Shown here piece by piece: positions 1 through 6,375 of a DNA stretch of 64,000 nt. The stretch covers positions 2,691,001 to 2,755,000 of the forward strand of contig NZ_JABWRZ020000001.1 of the NCBI RefSeq assembly GCF_014269185.2, in the 5' to 3' direction. Below the pieces are notes generated by a model, which was not told where the DNA came from, did not search any database, and was given only the letters and a program-made list of their open reading frames with translations. Position numbers and translations under genes: made by a program. How positions within the stretch are numbered: the first letter of the stretch is position 1; every line of letters begins with the position of its first letter. Source of the DNA: Pseudomonas oryzicola (GTDB lineage: Bacteria > Pseudomonadota > Gammaproteobacteria > Pseudomonadales > Pseudomonadaceae).

Positions 1-172
1 CACGGGACACGAAGCTAAAGCGGTGATCGTGAATGGCCGAGTGCTCGAAGCAGCTGCGCCGCGGCAGTTCGGGGTGCCACACGTGCAGGCGTTGGTCGCC
101 CTGCAGCTGCACCTGGACGAAGCCCAGGCCGTGGAGCGTGATCTTGTCGGTCATCACATCGTCGATGATCAT
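1..172 (-). CDS. phage hypothetical protein, C-terminus outside the window
   Basis: The minus strand is open from an ATG at 172 to the left edge (57 codons), starting MIIDDVMTDKITLHGLGF. A GGAGAG ribosome site lies about 7 bases upstream of the start. The text is rich in His, Trp and aromatic residues (HVWHPELP, then HSAIHDHRF), and codon use is clean, so this is a real gene cut by the window edge. It is the next member of the early phage block after a 56-base gap and is not 4-base coupled to it. I do not recognise the family; the His-rich motif could bind a metal, which is a guess. Confidence 0.7.
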   Translation of the reverse strand, partial: MIIDDVMTDKITLHGLGFVQVQLQGDQRLHVWHPELPRRSCFEHSAIHDHRFSFVSR

Positions 173-228
173 GGCAATAGCTCTCCATGCCCACGCATGT
201 CGGCGGGCTTGAGTTGTTGGGGGAGGGG

Positions 229-636
229 TTAGGCGTTCGGCGCGGCTGACTCTTGCCACTCGATGATGTCGGCGCCGAAGTCTTTGCTGGTGAAGGTGAT
301 GTTCCCGAAAGACCAGAGGTAGGCGAATGGGCCGGTGCGCTCGCAGTTGGCCAGGACGCTGCCGCAGGATAGGTGGATGTCGATCCGCTCCAGACCAGGA
401 TCCTCTTCCGGATCTGACGGGCACCAATTGCCTGCCAGCTTGCGAACCTTCTCGACCACGGCGTCGATCTCGAATCCGCCCCGGGATTGGCCGACGAGCG
501 ATGCAACGCGCCACATGCCGGTTTGCCACCGGTCTTTTCTGACCAGCGCGCCGTCTTCGCGGAACTCGTAATCCTCAACCTTTGCGTCGCGGAATTCCGG
601 CTTCCTGAAGTCCTGCTCTGTCACTTCGCGACTCAT
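229..636 (-). CDS. conserved phage protein of unknown function
   Basis: 135 codons starting MSREVTEQDFRKPEFRDAK. The protein is acidic, soluble, without a signal peptide or membrane segment, and has a beta-rich C-terminal half (LSCGSVLANCERTG, WSFGNITF). Its ATG overlaps the stop of the upstream 16-codon mini-ORF by four bases (ATGA), so it is probably translated by coupling. No family was recognised. Its place at the end of a strictly overlapping chain of early phage genes supports a real gene rather than a chance frame. Confidence 0.75.
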   Translation of the reverse strand: MSREVTEQDFRKPEFRDAKVEDYEFREDGALVRKDRWQTGMWRVASLVGQSRGGFEIDAVVEKVRKLAGNWCPSDPEEDPGLERIDIHLSCGSVLANCERTGPFAYLWSFGNITFTSKDFGADIIEWQESAAPNA

Positions 637-683
637 CGCGGCCCCCTGTATATCAGGTAGGCCATGTAGGCGAGGGCGATCAT
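633..683 (-). CDS. mini-ORF, 16 aa, hydrophobic, coupled
   Basis: ATG at 683 encodes MIALAYMAYLIYRGPR and stops at 633. It starts inside the stop of the preceding mini-ORF and ends inside the start of the 229-636 gene, both as ATGA overlaps. The peptide is hydrophobic with a basic tail, like a tiny membrane peptide. Whether it matters as a peptide or only as a translational relay cannot be told from sequence. Confidence 0.4.
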   Translation of the reverse strand: MIALAYMAYLIYRGPR

Positions 684-733
684 GGCAGTAGCAGCTCTTG
701 GTCTTCGGCGGGCGCTACGGTTACGTCGATCAT
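680..733 (-). CDS. mini-ORF, 17 aa, coupled
   Basis: ATG at 733 encodes MIDVTVAPAEDQELLLP and stops at 680. Its start overlaps the stop of the 730-1065 gene and its stop overlaps the start of the next mini-ORF, each as ATGA. Without these two mini-ORFs the chain of overlapping genes would have a gap of about 95 bases, so they keep ribosomes moving to the 229-636 gene. The function of the peptide is unknown. Confidence 0.4.
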   Translation of the reverse strand: MIDVTVAPAEDQELLLP

Positions 734-1065
734 GGCATCTTCTCCCCGCGCTGGGCAGCAACGCTGACGATGGCGGTGCGTGCCGCCTTTCGGCGATCGC
801 CTTGGGCATATTCGCTGTCCACCCAGACCATGGTGTCATCAGCCCAGACGGCCTCAGACTCGCCAGACCCTTCAATGTGGATCTGGATGCCCAGGTCAAT
901 GGCCAGCTTGAATGCGTCGCCGTCGTTGATGTTGGGATTCCAGTGCGCCCGCGTGCCCGACTGGCCCTTGATGCGCAGAGGCCATTTCGGATCGCTGCAG
1001 GTGCACGGTTCAACTTCAAGCCCGGCGGCTTTGGCAGCCAGCAGCAGTTCTTCAAGTTCGGTCAC
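730..1065 (-). CDS. phage protein resembling DUF2591
   Basis: 111 codons beginning with GTG (TELEELLLAAKAAGLEVEP). The segment around residues 45-60 (INDGDAFKLAIDLGIQIHI) and the later DDTMVWVDSEYAQGDRRKA match the layout of DUF2591-type phage proteins, where a short alpha/beta core is followed by a conserved charged patch. The match is from memory and only moderate. The GTG overlaps the previous stop as GTGA, and the stop overlaps the 17-aa mini-ORF. No signal peptide. Likely an early accessory protein of unknown role. Confidence 0.7.
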   Translation of the reverse strand: MTELEELLLAAKAAGLEVEPCTCSDPKWPLRIKGQSGTRAHWNPNINDGDAFKLAIDLGIQIHIEGSGESEAVWADDTMVWVDSEYAQGDRRKAARTAIVSVAAQRGEKMP

Positions 1066-1376
1066 AGCTGATACCTCTCATCAATCCAGCGCCCAGGCGC
1101 CAGAGCGGGTGTAGGTTCGGGTTGGGTTTCGTGCGGGGAGAGCTGGCGCTCGTTGCCGGCCTGGTCTGGGCTACGCAGCATCCAATCAGGCAAGCAGGAG
1201 AGGCCGGCTCGCGCGTCGGAAGGAACCCAGCAGGTAACCCCGCGCGCGTCGTCGTGCTCTACGGTTACTCCGTAGAACGGCCGGTTGATCTTCTGCGGTG
1301 CAGCATGCTCTGGCGTCACCGGTTCGCAGCCGACCAGGGTGGCCAGCAGCAGGAGGCAGAGGGCGAGGCGGGTCAT
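1062..1376 (-). CDS. phage-encoded lipoprotein
   Basis: The start at 1376 (MTRLALCLLLLATLVGCEP) gives 104 codons with a textbook lipoprotein signal: short basic n-region, hydrophobic core and LVGC lipobox with lipidated Cys at residue 17. The mature part contains a two-Cys motif (GVTCWVPSD, then GLSCLPDW) common in small Pseudomonas phage lipoproteins and likely to form a disulphide in the periplasm. A longer upstream frame to 1514 exists but lacks the signal logic. ATGA overlap with the upstream gene fixes the start. Possible roles are superinfection exclusion or host-envelope modification, both inference. Confidence 0.78.
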   Translation of the reverse strand: MTRLALCLLLLATLVGCEPVTPEHAAPQKINRPFYGVTVEHDDARGVTCWVPSDARAGLSCLPDWMLRSPDQAGNERQLSPHETQPEPTPALAPGRWIDERYQL

Positions 1377-1627
1377 GATGGTTCGTTTCCTTCTCGCATG
1401 GCGCGCAGCTTGTCGCGCTTGATGATGTCGGTGCACGCCTGCAACCCGTGGCAGCATTGATCTGGCATGCCTTCGTTGAAGGTGTAACAACAGTCCGCGC
1501 AAACCCATGGGCATTCGCCGCGAGCGGCGCGATCTGTCCAGTCGCGTGTGGCCTTGTCCAGCGCAGTGATGTACTCCGGCAGCTTGGTTGCGGGCATTTC
1601 GGTGACAGTGATTTCGAAATCGCTCAT
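1373..1627 (-). CDS. Cys-rich small phage protein
   Basis: 84 codons, MSDFEITVTEMPATKLPEY at the start. The middle carries CPWVCADCCYTF followed by CCHGLQAC, giving seven cysteines and a histidine that could form a small zinc-binding unit. The N-terminal part is acidic and the C-terminus basic (IIKRDKLRAMREGN). The start ATG overlaps the upstream stop by four bases and its own stop overlaps the lipoprotein start. Metal binding is inferred from spacing only; no family was recognised. Confidence 0.72.
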   Translation of the reverse strand: MSDFEITVTEMPATKLPEYITALDKATRDWTDRAARGECPWVCADCCYTFNEGMPDQCCHGLQACTDIIKRDKLRAMREGNEPS

Positions 1628-1920
1628 GTGCCTACCTCGCCGTTGTAGCGCTTGTAGTCTTCACCGAACTCCCAGCAGTAGGTCGCCGGCCATGCGCCTG
1701 GCGTGCCTTCCTCGACGAACACATACCGATGTGCAAACTCGCCCGAGCGATCCGGCACCGTCTTGCACCATTTGTGCTGCGGGCCGCCCAGGAACCAGCC
1801 TGGGCATTCCTTCACGGCTGCAGCCATGAACGTTTCAAGGTCGTGGTGACCCTTGCTCATCGCGATGTAGGTGTCGCTGCCGACGCTTTGCACGTCCAGC
1901 GGATACTGTTTCAGCCTCAT
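1624..1920 (-). CDS. conserved phage protein of unknown function
   Basis: 98 codons starting MRLKQYPLDVQSVGSDTYIA. An in-frame extension to 1944 is possible, but the ATG at 1920 overlaps the preceding stop exactly as ATGA, like every other junction in this block, so it is preferred. The protein is soluble with several Trp and Cys residues in the middle (CPGWFLGG, HKWCKTVP) and ends CWEFGEDYKRYNGEVGT. No domain was recognised. Its place in the early block suggests a host-takeover or accessory function. Confidence 0.72.
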   Translation of the reverse strand: MRLKQYPLDVQSVGSDTYIAMSKGHHDLETFMAAAVKECPGWFLGGPQHKWCKTVPDRSGEFAHRYVFVEEGTPGAWPATYCWEFGEDYKRYNGEVGT

Positions 1921-2246
1921 GCCGCCACCTTTTGGCGGACCCAAACGCAGATCGGGCCGTCCTCAGTGTCGTGGATCGAGAAGGTGAACCAGCCATTGCC
2001 AGCCGGCTTGCTTGGCTGCCACGGCGAGCAGTCATAATCGCCGCCGGCGTCGAGCCATTCCGCATTCAGTTCTTCTGGGCCGTCGTTTTCCATCTCGACC
2101 ACGCAGTACTCCAGCCCGTGGTCACCGAACCAGCTGAACGGAAGCGCGCATTCGTCGCCGTCATCTGGCCAGGCCGGGTGGGTCCAGAAACCGTACTCAT
2201 CGCGCTCAACCTGCAGCGGCTGGATCAATTGTTTTTCTTCAGGCAT
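1917..2246 (-). CDS. acidic phage protein of unknown function
   Basis: 109 codons from MPEEKQLIQPLQVERDEYGF. A start seven codons upstream (2267, MAAKDEV) is open but has no ribosome site, whereas AAGGA sits 7 bases before the ATG at 2246. The protein is very acidic and rich in Trp, Gly and Pro (WTHPAWPDDGDE, AGGDYDCSPW), with a beta-rich C-terminus. Strong acidity in small phage proteins sometimes reflects DNA mimicry, but nothing here proves that. It heads the run of seven 4-base overlaps that ends at 229. Confidence 0.72.
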   Translation of the reverse strand: MPEEKQLIQPLQVERDEYGFWTHPAWPDDGDECALPFSWFGDHGLEYCVVEMENDGPEELNAEWLDAGGDYDCSPWQPSKPAGNGWFTFSIHDTEDGPICVWVRQKVAA

Positions 2247-2296
2247 GACTTCGTCCTTGGCCGCCATATCGCGGCAGTGAATAGAGGGGAGAGGGG

Positions 2297-2383
2297 TTAC
2301 AGTGGTGCGGAGTACAAAACGAGCTGGCCGCCAGAAGCGAAGAAGGCAGCTTTCGCTGCCTCCAGGTCGATGGATTGGTTTAT
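2297..2383 (-). CDS. possible 28-aa phage peptide with non-standard start
   Basis: An open frame between the Gp157-like gene and the 2246 gene reads NQSIDLEAAKAAFFASGG followed by QLVLYSAPL and a stop at 2297. It looks protein-like, and small phage peptides beginning this way are common in Pseudomonas phages. The codon in start position, 6 bases after GAGG, is ATA rather than ATG, so either a rare ATA start is used or the start was lost by mutation. No other good start was found. Confidence 0.3.
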   Translation of the reverse strand: MNQSIDLEAAKAAFFASGGQLVLYSAPL

Positions 2384-2390
2384 GCTTGCC

Positions 2391-2954
2391 TCACTTGATG
2401 CGGATCGAGCTTTCGCCGCGCTCAAGGTGCGCCCACGCTGGCTCGGGGATGAGTTCATCTTCACAGTCTTCGCCGGCAGCCATGCGCTTGCGCACGGCTT
2501 CGTTGTGCTCCCGGACGGCCTTGAGCTTGGCGGCGATGGCGTTCTTGTCCGGCGCGATCTTGGTCACCACAGACGTCAGTTCATCCGGTACCGCCTGTTC
2601 GTTGTCGACGATTACCTTCTCTTTGCCGGTGACGAGGCTGATGGTGAACAGCGGGCGCTTGATCGTCTTGATGTTGGCCGCGTCCATGTTCCGGCGCAGG
2701 TAGTCGGTGATAGCCGTGACGCTGTTGGCCTTGATGCGCTTGAGTTCGTTGAGGCGGTCGATTTCCGCTTCAATTGCACTGATGTCGCCTTCGATGTTCC
2801 GGCGCAGCATGACGATGTTGTCGGCCTTCACCTCGAACTCGCCCTGGATGCCGGCCATGGTGTCCTGAATGGCCTGTTTCAGGCCTTCATCGTCGGTGTC
2901 ACACATGGCGGCCAGTTCGGCCATCTGGCCGGTGAGTGCGTAGAGCTGGGTCAT
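2391..2954 (-). CDS. Siphovirus Gp157-like protein
   Basis: 187 codons. After an N-terminal helix (MTQLYALTGQMAELAAM) come a long heptad-rich region with many Asn, Glu and Lys (NIVMLRRNIEGDISAIEAE), then the conserved KRPLFTISLVTGKEKVIVDN stretch of the Gp157 family and a helical C-terminus. Gp157 proteins come from siphoviruses and usually sit beside single-strand annealing or recombination genes, as here. Its ATG overlaps the stop of the Rad52-like gene as ATGA. Exact biochemical function is unknown for the family; an accessory role in phage recombination or host protection has been suggested. Confidence 0.85.
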   Translation of the reverse strand: MTQLYALTGQMAELAAMCDTDDEGLKQAIQDTMAGIQGEFEVKADNIVMLRRNIEGDISAIEAEIDRLNELKRIKANSVTAITDYLRRNMDAANIKTIKRPLFTISLVTGKEKVIVDNEQAVPDELTSVVTKIAPDKNAIAAKLKAVREHNEAVRKRMAAGEDCEDELIPEPAWAHLERGESSIRIK

Positions 2955-3682
2955 GCTGCAGCCTCCTGCGGCTTGCCGGCTTCGAGGTTCTTCAATTCAA
3001 GGGCGATCCGGGCGGCGCCTTTCTCGTCCTTGCGACCGATGAGCTTGCGCACAGCATGGTCGTGGATCTTCTTGCGCTCATGCTGTGTCACGGCCTTCTG
3101 CATGGTCGCGATCGTGTCCTTGATGAAGTTCAAGCGCTCCTCTTGCTGGCGCTCGATCTCGGCCTGCCGGTCCTCGGCCTGCTCGATGGCCTGCTCGGCC
3201 TGCAGCTGTTGCACATAGTTCACGTCATCGAACATGCCCAGGAACACGTCTGCGCTGAAGCCCAGCATGGACAGGGCCTTCTTGATGGCGTCGGTCAGCG
3301 ACTTCTTCGGAGCTTCGCCATCAGTGGTCATGCCGTACTTGGTCTTGTACTGGTACCGGGTGCACCCGTACTGCTCGACCTCGCCGCGCTGGCCGTCCTG
3401 CATGAACCAGAGCTGGATCTTGACGGTGTGGCCGATCTCCCGGCCCAGGCATATTCGTTTGTCGCCTTCACCGGCAAACACCTCGTGACCGTCGTCGAAT
3501 CGCTCCTCAAGCACCTTCCAGCCCCAGCCGATACCTACCGGGCCGAACATTTCGGTCGCCTTCATGACCATCGCGGTGCCGTTCAGGCTGGTGATCTTCT
3601 GGCCGCCGACCTCGGCGTTCTTGGTGTAGCGGGTATCGGTGGTCTGCACCTGCTCCCAGATGCGCATGTTGGTAGTGGACAT
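2951..3682 (-). CDS. Rad52-like phage single-strand annealing protein
   Basis: 243 codons. The N-terminal two thirds (IWEQVQTTDTRYTK, then FGPVGIGWGWKVLEERF and YKTKYGMTTDGEAPKKSLTD) fit the Rad52/DdrA-like annealing proteins of Pseudomonas phages: the GIGWGW turn and the GEAPKKS-DAIKKALSMLGF segment are the strongest matches. A coiled, Glu/Gln-rich linker (residues about 165-195) leads to a basic helical tail. Such proteins anneal complementary single strands during phage recombination. GAGG lies 6 bases before the ATG. RecT or Erf families are alternatives, but the motif pattern favours Rad52-like. It is coupled to the Gp157-like gene. Confidence 0.72.
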   Translation of the reverse strand: MSTTNMRIWEQVQTTDTRYTKNAEVGGQKITSLNGTAMVMKATEMFGPVGIGWGWKVLEERFDDGHEVFAGEGDKRICLGREIGHTVKIQLWFMQDGQRGEVEQYGCTRYQYKTKYGMTTDGEAPKKSLTDAIKKALSMLGFSADVFLGMFDDVNYVQQLQAEQAIEQAEDRQAEIERQQEERLNFIKDTIATMQKAVTQHERKKIHDHAVRKLIGRKDEKGAARIALELKNLEAGKPQEAAA

Positions 3683-3857
3683 TGGTACACCTCGCGCCAG
3701 GCCGGCGCTGTCAGTTGGAATAGTGGAAATGCCAGGTCACGCCCGTGATGTAGGCCGAACGCCCTGGCTGCCGGTGATGGTTGCGCGCTCTTACCGGCTT
3801 ACGCTCCCTTGCGGGCACGGTTATCCCCGAAGGGCCCGCCGCACTCGGGGTCCTGCG

Positions 3858-3971
3858 TCAGGAGGTAATGCAGCCAGCGAGAGCGCTGGCCAGCATGAAG
3901 TAGGTGCAGGCGAAGAGCATGGAGAAGGAGCCGCGCCAGAACGCCCAGCGTCTGGCCTGCTGGCGGCTCAC
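3858..3971 (-). CDS. small membrane or lipoprotein-like phage peptide
   Basis: A GTG at 3971 opens a 37-aa frame reading MSRQQARRWAFWRGSFSM and then a hydrophobic stretch ending LASALAGCITS before the stop at 3858. It overlaps the stop of the preceding gene as GTGA. A basic N-terminus followed by about 18 hydrophobic residues with LAGC suggests a membrane peptide or a minimal lipoprotein. The 175 bases between it and the Rad52-like gene contain the latter's ribosome site and no other supported gene. Confidence 0.5.
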   Translation of the reverse strand: MSRQQARRWAFWRGSFSMLFACTYFMLASALAGCITS

Positions 3972-4183
3972 GTGCGGACCTCGTAGGCCAGGGTGCACAT
4001 GCCGCAGAGGTAGGCGCGGCCCGACCAGGCCGCCGGGTTCTCGATGTGAGCCATGCGCGCCTGATTCATTGCGTCCTCCATGGTCAGGCCCTTGAACACC
4101 AGCAGGATTCGATCGTCTGGCACGGCCTGGGCAACCTCAGCCACCTGGTCGTCGATGATCGACGGGAAGATCGGCGTAGTCAT
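3968..4183 (-). CDS. phage hypothetical protein
   Basis: 71 codons beginning MTTPIFPSIIDDQVAEVAQA. A much longer frame (to 4456) is open, but its upstream part is a shadow of the neighbouring gene; the ATG at 4183 forms an ATGA overlap with the stop of the 4180-4383 gene. Residues 40-71 include AAWSGRAYLCGMCTLAY with a C-x2-C pair, and an amphipathic helix precedes it. Soluble; function unknown. Confidence 0.68.
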   Translation of the reverse strand: MTTPIFPSIIDDQVAEVAQAVPDDRILLVFKGLTMEDAMNQARMAHIENPAAWSGRAYLCGMCTLAYEVRT

Positions 4184-4383
4184 GCAGCCTCCTTGCGCCG
4201 AACGGCAATCCGCCGGATGCGCTCGCAGTAGTGTTTGAACCCGTTGGAGTCGATGGCCAGAAGGGAGAAGTAGGCAACCACCATGGATTCGGCCTTCGCA
4301 TCCTCCACCGGGCCAGAGCCCGGCAGAAGCATCGTCTCGATTGCAGCTTCGATGGCGCGAACCGCCACGCTGTGAGGATTCAT
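4180..4383 (-). CDS. phage hypothetical protein
   Basis: 67 codons, MNPHSVAVRAIEAAIETMLL at the N-terminus, mostly helical, with a basic C-terminal end (CERIRRIAVRRKEAA) that could contact nucleic acid. Start and stop both lie in ATGA overlaps with the flanking genes, which supports the boundaries. No family was recognised. Confidence 0.68.
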   Translation of the reverse strand: MNPHSVAVRAIEAAIETMLLPGSGPVEDAKAESMVVAYFSLLAIDSNGFKHYCERIRRIAVRRKEAA

Positions 4384-4799
4384 TCCGCGTCCTCGGCCTG
4401 GGCCAGCACTGCTTCCTTGGCGAAGGGAGCGAGCAGCTGGCGGGCGATCTCTTCAAGCGCCGACTCAGGGTTGGCCACGTTCAAGATCTCGTCGGCTGCT
4501 GCGGCCGCATCGCTGGTGACCTTGCAGCGAGCCGCCAGGACCAGGCGCCCAAGTACCGAGTTGCTGGTGCCCGACAGGCCAAGCTGGCCCATCACGAACT
4601 CATCCACCGCCTGAGCGAAGCGCTCATAGGTAACGCCACGCTGGCGGAAGCTGCGCTGGAACACCACGTCACGGCGCGCCATCAGCTCGGCAATGCCGTC
4701 GTCGATCCAGCGCGCCTCAGCTTCCTCAGCCGCGCTTTCGCTCACCGCCGGCGGCATCCGGTTGTCGTACTCAAACTGTGCTGCTCGAAGTGCGCCCAT
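4380..4799 (-). CDS. phage hypothetical protein, first gene of the coupled block
   Basis: 139 codons from MGALRAAQFEYDNRMPPAVS, with GGAGG 5 bases before the ATG at 4799, the strongest ribosome site in the block. A longer open frame to 4937 passes through the deletion junction and is not used. The text RMPPAVSE near the N-terminus is typical of small phage proteins of about this size, and the rest is helical with many Ala and Glu. It leads the overlapping set 4799 to 3858. Function unknown. Confidence 0.72.
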   Translation of the reverse strand: MGALRAAQFEYDNRMPPAVSESAAEEAEARWIDDGIAELMARRDVVFQRSFRQRGVTYERFAQAVDEFVMGQLGLSGTSNSVLGRLVLAARCKVTSDAAAAADEILNVANPESALEEIARQLLAPFAKEAVLAQAEDAE

Positions 4800-4819
4800 G
4801 GTCGCCTCCAGGTGGTGGG

Positions 4820-4897
4820 TTACTCGGTGGGTGGAGTGAGGTGTGGCTGCCAGTGGGTCACGCGATGCTCGAAGCGCGAGCCATCGCCGTAACGCCA
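4820..4897 (-). pseudogene. 3' remnant of a phage gene, DUF551-like C-terminus
   Basis: On the minus strand an open frame enters from the junction near 4897 and reads WRYGDGSRFEHRVTHWQPH then LTPPTE and a stop at 4820. The VTHWxPxxxPP ending is the hallmark of the C-terminus of DUF551 phage proteins. There is no start codon or N-terminal body: upstream the sequence becomes tail-gene DNA read backwards. It therefore looks like the surviving 3' end of an early gene cut by the internal prophage deletion. Confidence 0.5.
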
Positions 4898-5163
4898 GCC
4901 AGTTCCCGACCAACCGCAACCCGCTGAGCCTGGCCATCGTGGTCGAGGACCAGCCGGCCGCTGCCTACGTGGGCGCCGTCGAAGGCTTCGACGAGTCCAA
5001 GGAGCTGACCGTTGTCCGCCTGAAGCTGCGCAACGGTGATCAGATCCTCTACCCGGGCTACGTCAGTATCACCACCACTCCCACCATGGAGCGGAACAAC
5101 ATCATGACCCGCACCATTAGCGTCGGCCTGTCCGGTCGCCCGCTGCGCTACCTGGCCGTTTAA
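4891..5163 (+). pseudogene. C-terminal remnant of a phage tail (tube-like) protein
   Basis: From about 4891 the plus strand reads NASQFPTNRNPLSLAIVVED and continues through a beta-rich sequence to LSGRPLRYLAV at 5163. It lies directly before the tail-assembly chaperone genes, the position of a major tail or tube protein, and the text KLRNGDQILYPGYVS suits such a fold. The N-terminal part is missing; the only in-frame start (GTG at 4843) lies in unrelated minus-strand DNA and would add nonsense residues. Interpreted as a gene decapitated by deletion. Confidence 0.55.
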
Positions 5164-5172
5164 GGAGCCACC

Positions 5173-5556
5173 ATGCCGAAGATCAAGATCGCGCAGAACC
5201 CGACGTTCACCGCTGAGGTGAAGATCCCGCGCGTGGGCGGCGACCCGGTGGCGGTAGAGTTCACGTTCCGCTATTTCGACCGCACCGCCTTGGCCAAGCT
5301 CTACGACAGCTGGAACCAGGCTGCCGAAGCCAATGCTGAAAAGGCTAAGGCCGAGAGTGCGAGCCTCGAGCAGTTCACTGCCGGGCAGGTGCAACTCCAG
5401 GCTGAGCAGATCAAGGCCGTCACCGTAGGCTGGGGCTTCGACGACAAGTTCAACGATGAGGCAATCCTGGAGTTAGTCACCACCTGCGTCGGTGCGCCTC
5501 AAGCCGTACTGGATGCCTACCAGCAAGCGTACAACCCGGCCCGCCTGGGAAACTGA
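5173..5556 (+). CDS. phage tail assembly chaperone (G-like product)
   Basis: 127 codons, starting MPKIKIAQNPTFTAEVKIPR, with GGAG 6 bases before the ATG. A short beta-rich N-terminal part (VEFTFRYFDRTALAKLYD) followed by a helical C-terminal part with WGFDDKFNDEAILEL fits tail assembly chaperones that coat the tape-measure protein before tube polymerisation. The gene ends in the heptamer GGGAAAC immediately before TGA, so part of the product is probably extended into the downstream frame, as with lambda G and GT. Tape measure and all later tail genes are absent here, so the gene is likely non-functional for virions. Confidence 0.75.
   Translation: MPKIKIAQNPTFTAEVKIPRVGGDPVAVEFTFRYFDRTALAKLYDSWNQAAEANAEKAKAESASLEQFTAGQVQLQAEQIKAVTVGWGFDDKFNDEAILELVTTCVGAPQAVLDAYQQAYNPARLGN
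5547..5553 (+). promoter_or_regulatory. -1 ribosomal frameshift slippery site GGGAAAC
   Basis: In the chaperone frame the heptamer reads G-GGA-AAC with TGA as the next codon, the X-XXY-YYZ form used by lambda-type tail chaperones (GGGAAAG in lambda). A -1 slip puts ribosomes into the frame CTG-AAG-GCG that runs unbroken into the DUF1799 gene, giving a fusion of about 236 residues. No downstream pseudoknot was modelled. Confidence 0.7.
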
Positions 5557-5573
5557 AGGCGGCGGCGCGGGCC

Positions 5574-5882
5574 TTGTATGAGCAAGGTCCCTCCGCCGAG
5601 CAACTAGCGTTCCTTGGGCTCACGCTCGACGACATAGAGATCGAAGAAGTGGAGGTCTGGCCTGATGTATGGCCGGCGTTCTGCCTGTTCGAGGCCATGG
5701 GTACTCAATGGCGCCTGGGGCCTGGGGGGCCGTCAGGGCTCGACTACACGGCCATCCCAAGCACCGCCAAGATGATCGGGATCAAGCGCAGAGGCCTGGA
5801 AGAGGCGTTCCCCGACCTTCGCGCCATGGAGAATGAGGCCCTAGGTGTAATGGCTGAAGCAGCTGAACAGAGCAACAACTGA
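5574..5882 (+). CDS. DUF1799-family tail protein (T-like frameshift extension)
   Basis: The frame carries YEQGPSAEQLAFLGLTLDD, then VWPDVWPAFCLFEAMGTQWR, GLDYTAIPS and LRAMENEALG, the conserved layout of DUF1799 phage proteins. Its only start of its own is a TTG at 5574 without a ribosome site. The frame is open back to 5553, where it meets the slippery site, so it is most likely made as the C-terminal extension of the chaperone. The extension would recruit tail-tube subunits, by analogy with gpGT. Its own independent translation is doubtful. Confidence 0.7.
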   Translation: MYEQGPSAEQLAFLGLTLDDIEIEEVEVWPDVWPAFCLFEAMGTQWRLGPGGPSGLDYTAIPSTAKMIGIKRRGLEEAFPDLRAMENEALGVMAEAAEQSNN

Positions 5883-5907
5883 CGCGGCAAGGCCGCAGGA
5901 GTGGGAT

Positions 5908-6088
5908 ATGCATCAGATTGGACTGGGATCTATCGCAGTGCCTGAAAGTCAGATCATCGTGAAGGCGGGCAAATTCGCCGTCGACTTGAAGGAAGTGAAG
6001 GGGGGCCCGAAGAGAGTTGCTCGTCGTCGAGGAGCGACTCTCCCGGGTCGAGAAAAAGCTCGGCATCAAGCCAGAGGATGGTCGCTGA
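5908..6088 (+). pseudogene. small phage gene with a frameshift at a G6 run
   Basis: A good start (ATG at 5908, GGAG upstream) opens MHQIGLGSIAVPESQIIVKA and continues to LKEVKG at a run of six G (6000-6005). From there coding character moves to another frame: ARRELLVVEERLSRVEKKLG then IKPEDGR and a stop at 6088, a clear coiled-coil ending. With five G instead of six the two parts join into one protein of about 60 residues. The zero frame instead runs on to 6216 as poor-quality sequence. Loss by one-base insertion is favoured; programmed slippage or a sequencing error is possible. Confidence 0.5.
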
Positions 6089-6311
6089 AGAACTCAGAAA
6101 TCGCCTTCGGGTTCGGTCGGACTGGCCCACTTTTCGGCATTCCTTCAGCGACCTGGAGGGCAAACTTTCTTGCGCCTTCAAGACCTTCCTTTCCCTGCGT
6201 TGCGGCAAGCTGGTGAACCAGACCAGCGAGCACGCAATTGAGATTCTGCAGGTCAGCTCCATGAGCATTAACCGCGTCGACGAGCTGCTGGTTTAACTCT
6301 GCTTGGGTCAT
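6066..6311 (-). CDS. small phage protein of unknown function
   Basis: 81 codons, MTQAELNQQLVDAVNAHGAD at the start, with AAGGA 6 bases before the ATG. The protein is helical and soluble (LNCVLAGLVHQLAATQGKEG) and ends AISEFFSDHPLA. It converges with, and overlaps by 23 bases, the shifted C-terminus of the 5908 gene. The reading is protein-like on the minus strand and poor on the plus strand over this interval. No family was recognised. Confidence 0.6.
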   Translation of the reverse strand: MTQAELNQQLVDAVNAHGADLQNLNCVLAGLVHQLAATQGKEGLEGARKFALQVAEGMPKSGPVRPNPKAISEFFSDHPLA

Positions 6312-6375
6312 ACGTAGTCCTTATGTATTGACGCCCCAGTCCATGGGCTTTCCGGCAATGTACCGGGGCGGTTCG

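Noticed and set aside
15..578. Open minus-strand frame of 187 codons at the left edge
   Set aside because: Arg/Ser/Pro-rich shadow of the 229-636 gene and of the partial gene ending at 172, which have ribosome sites and protein-like text.
3683..3857. Possible small gene or tRNA between the 37-aa ORF and the Rad52-like gene
   Set aside because: No start codon with ribosome site in a convincing frame and no cloverleaf; only the leader of the Rad52-like gene is supported.
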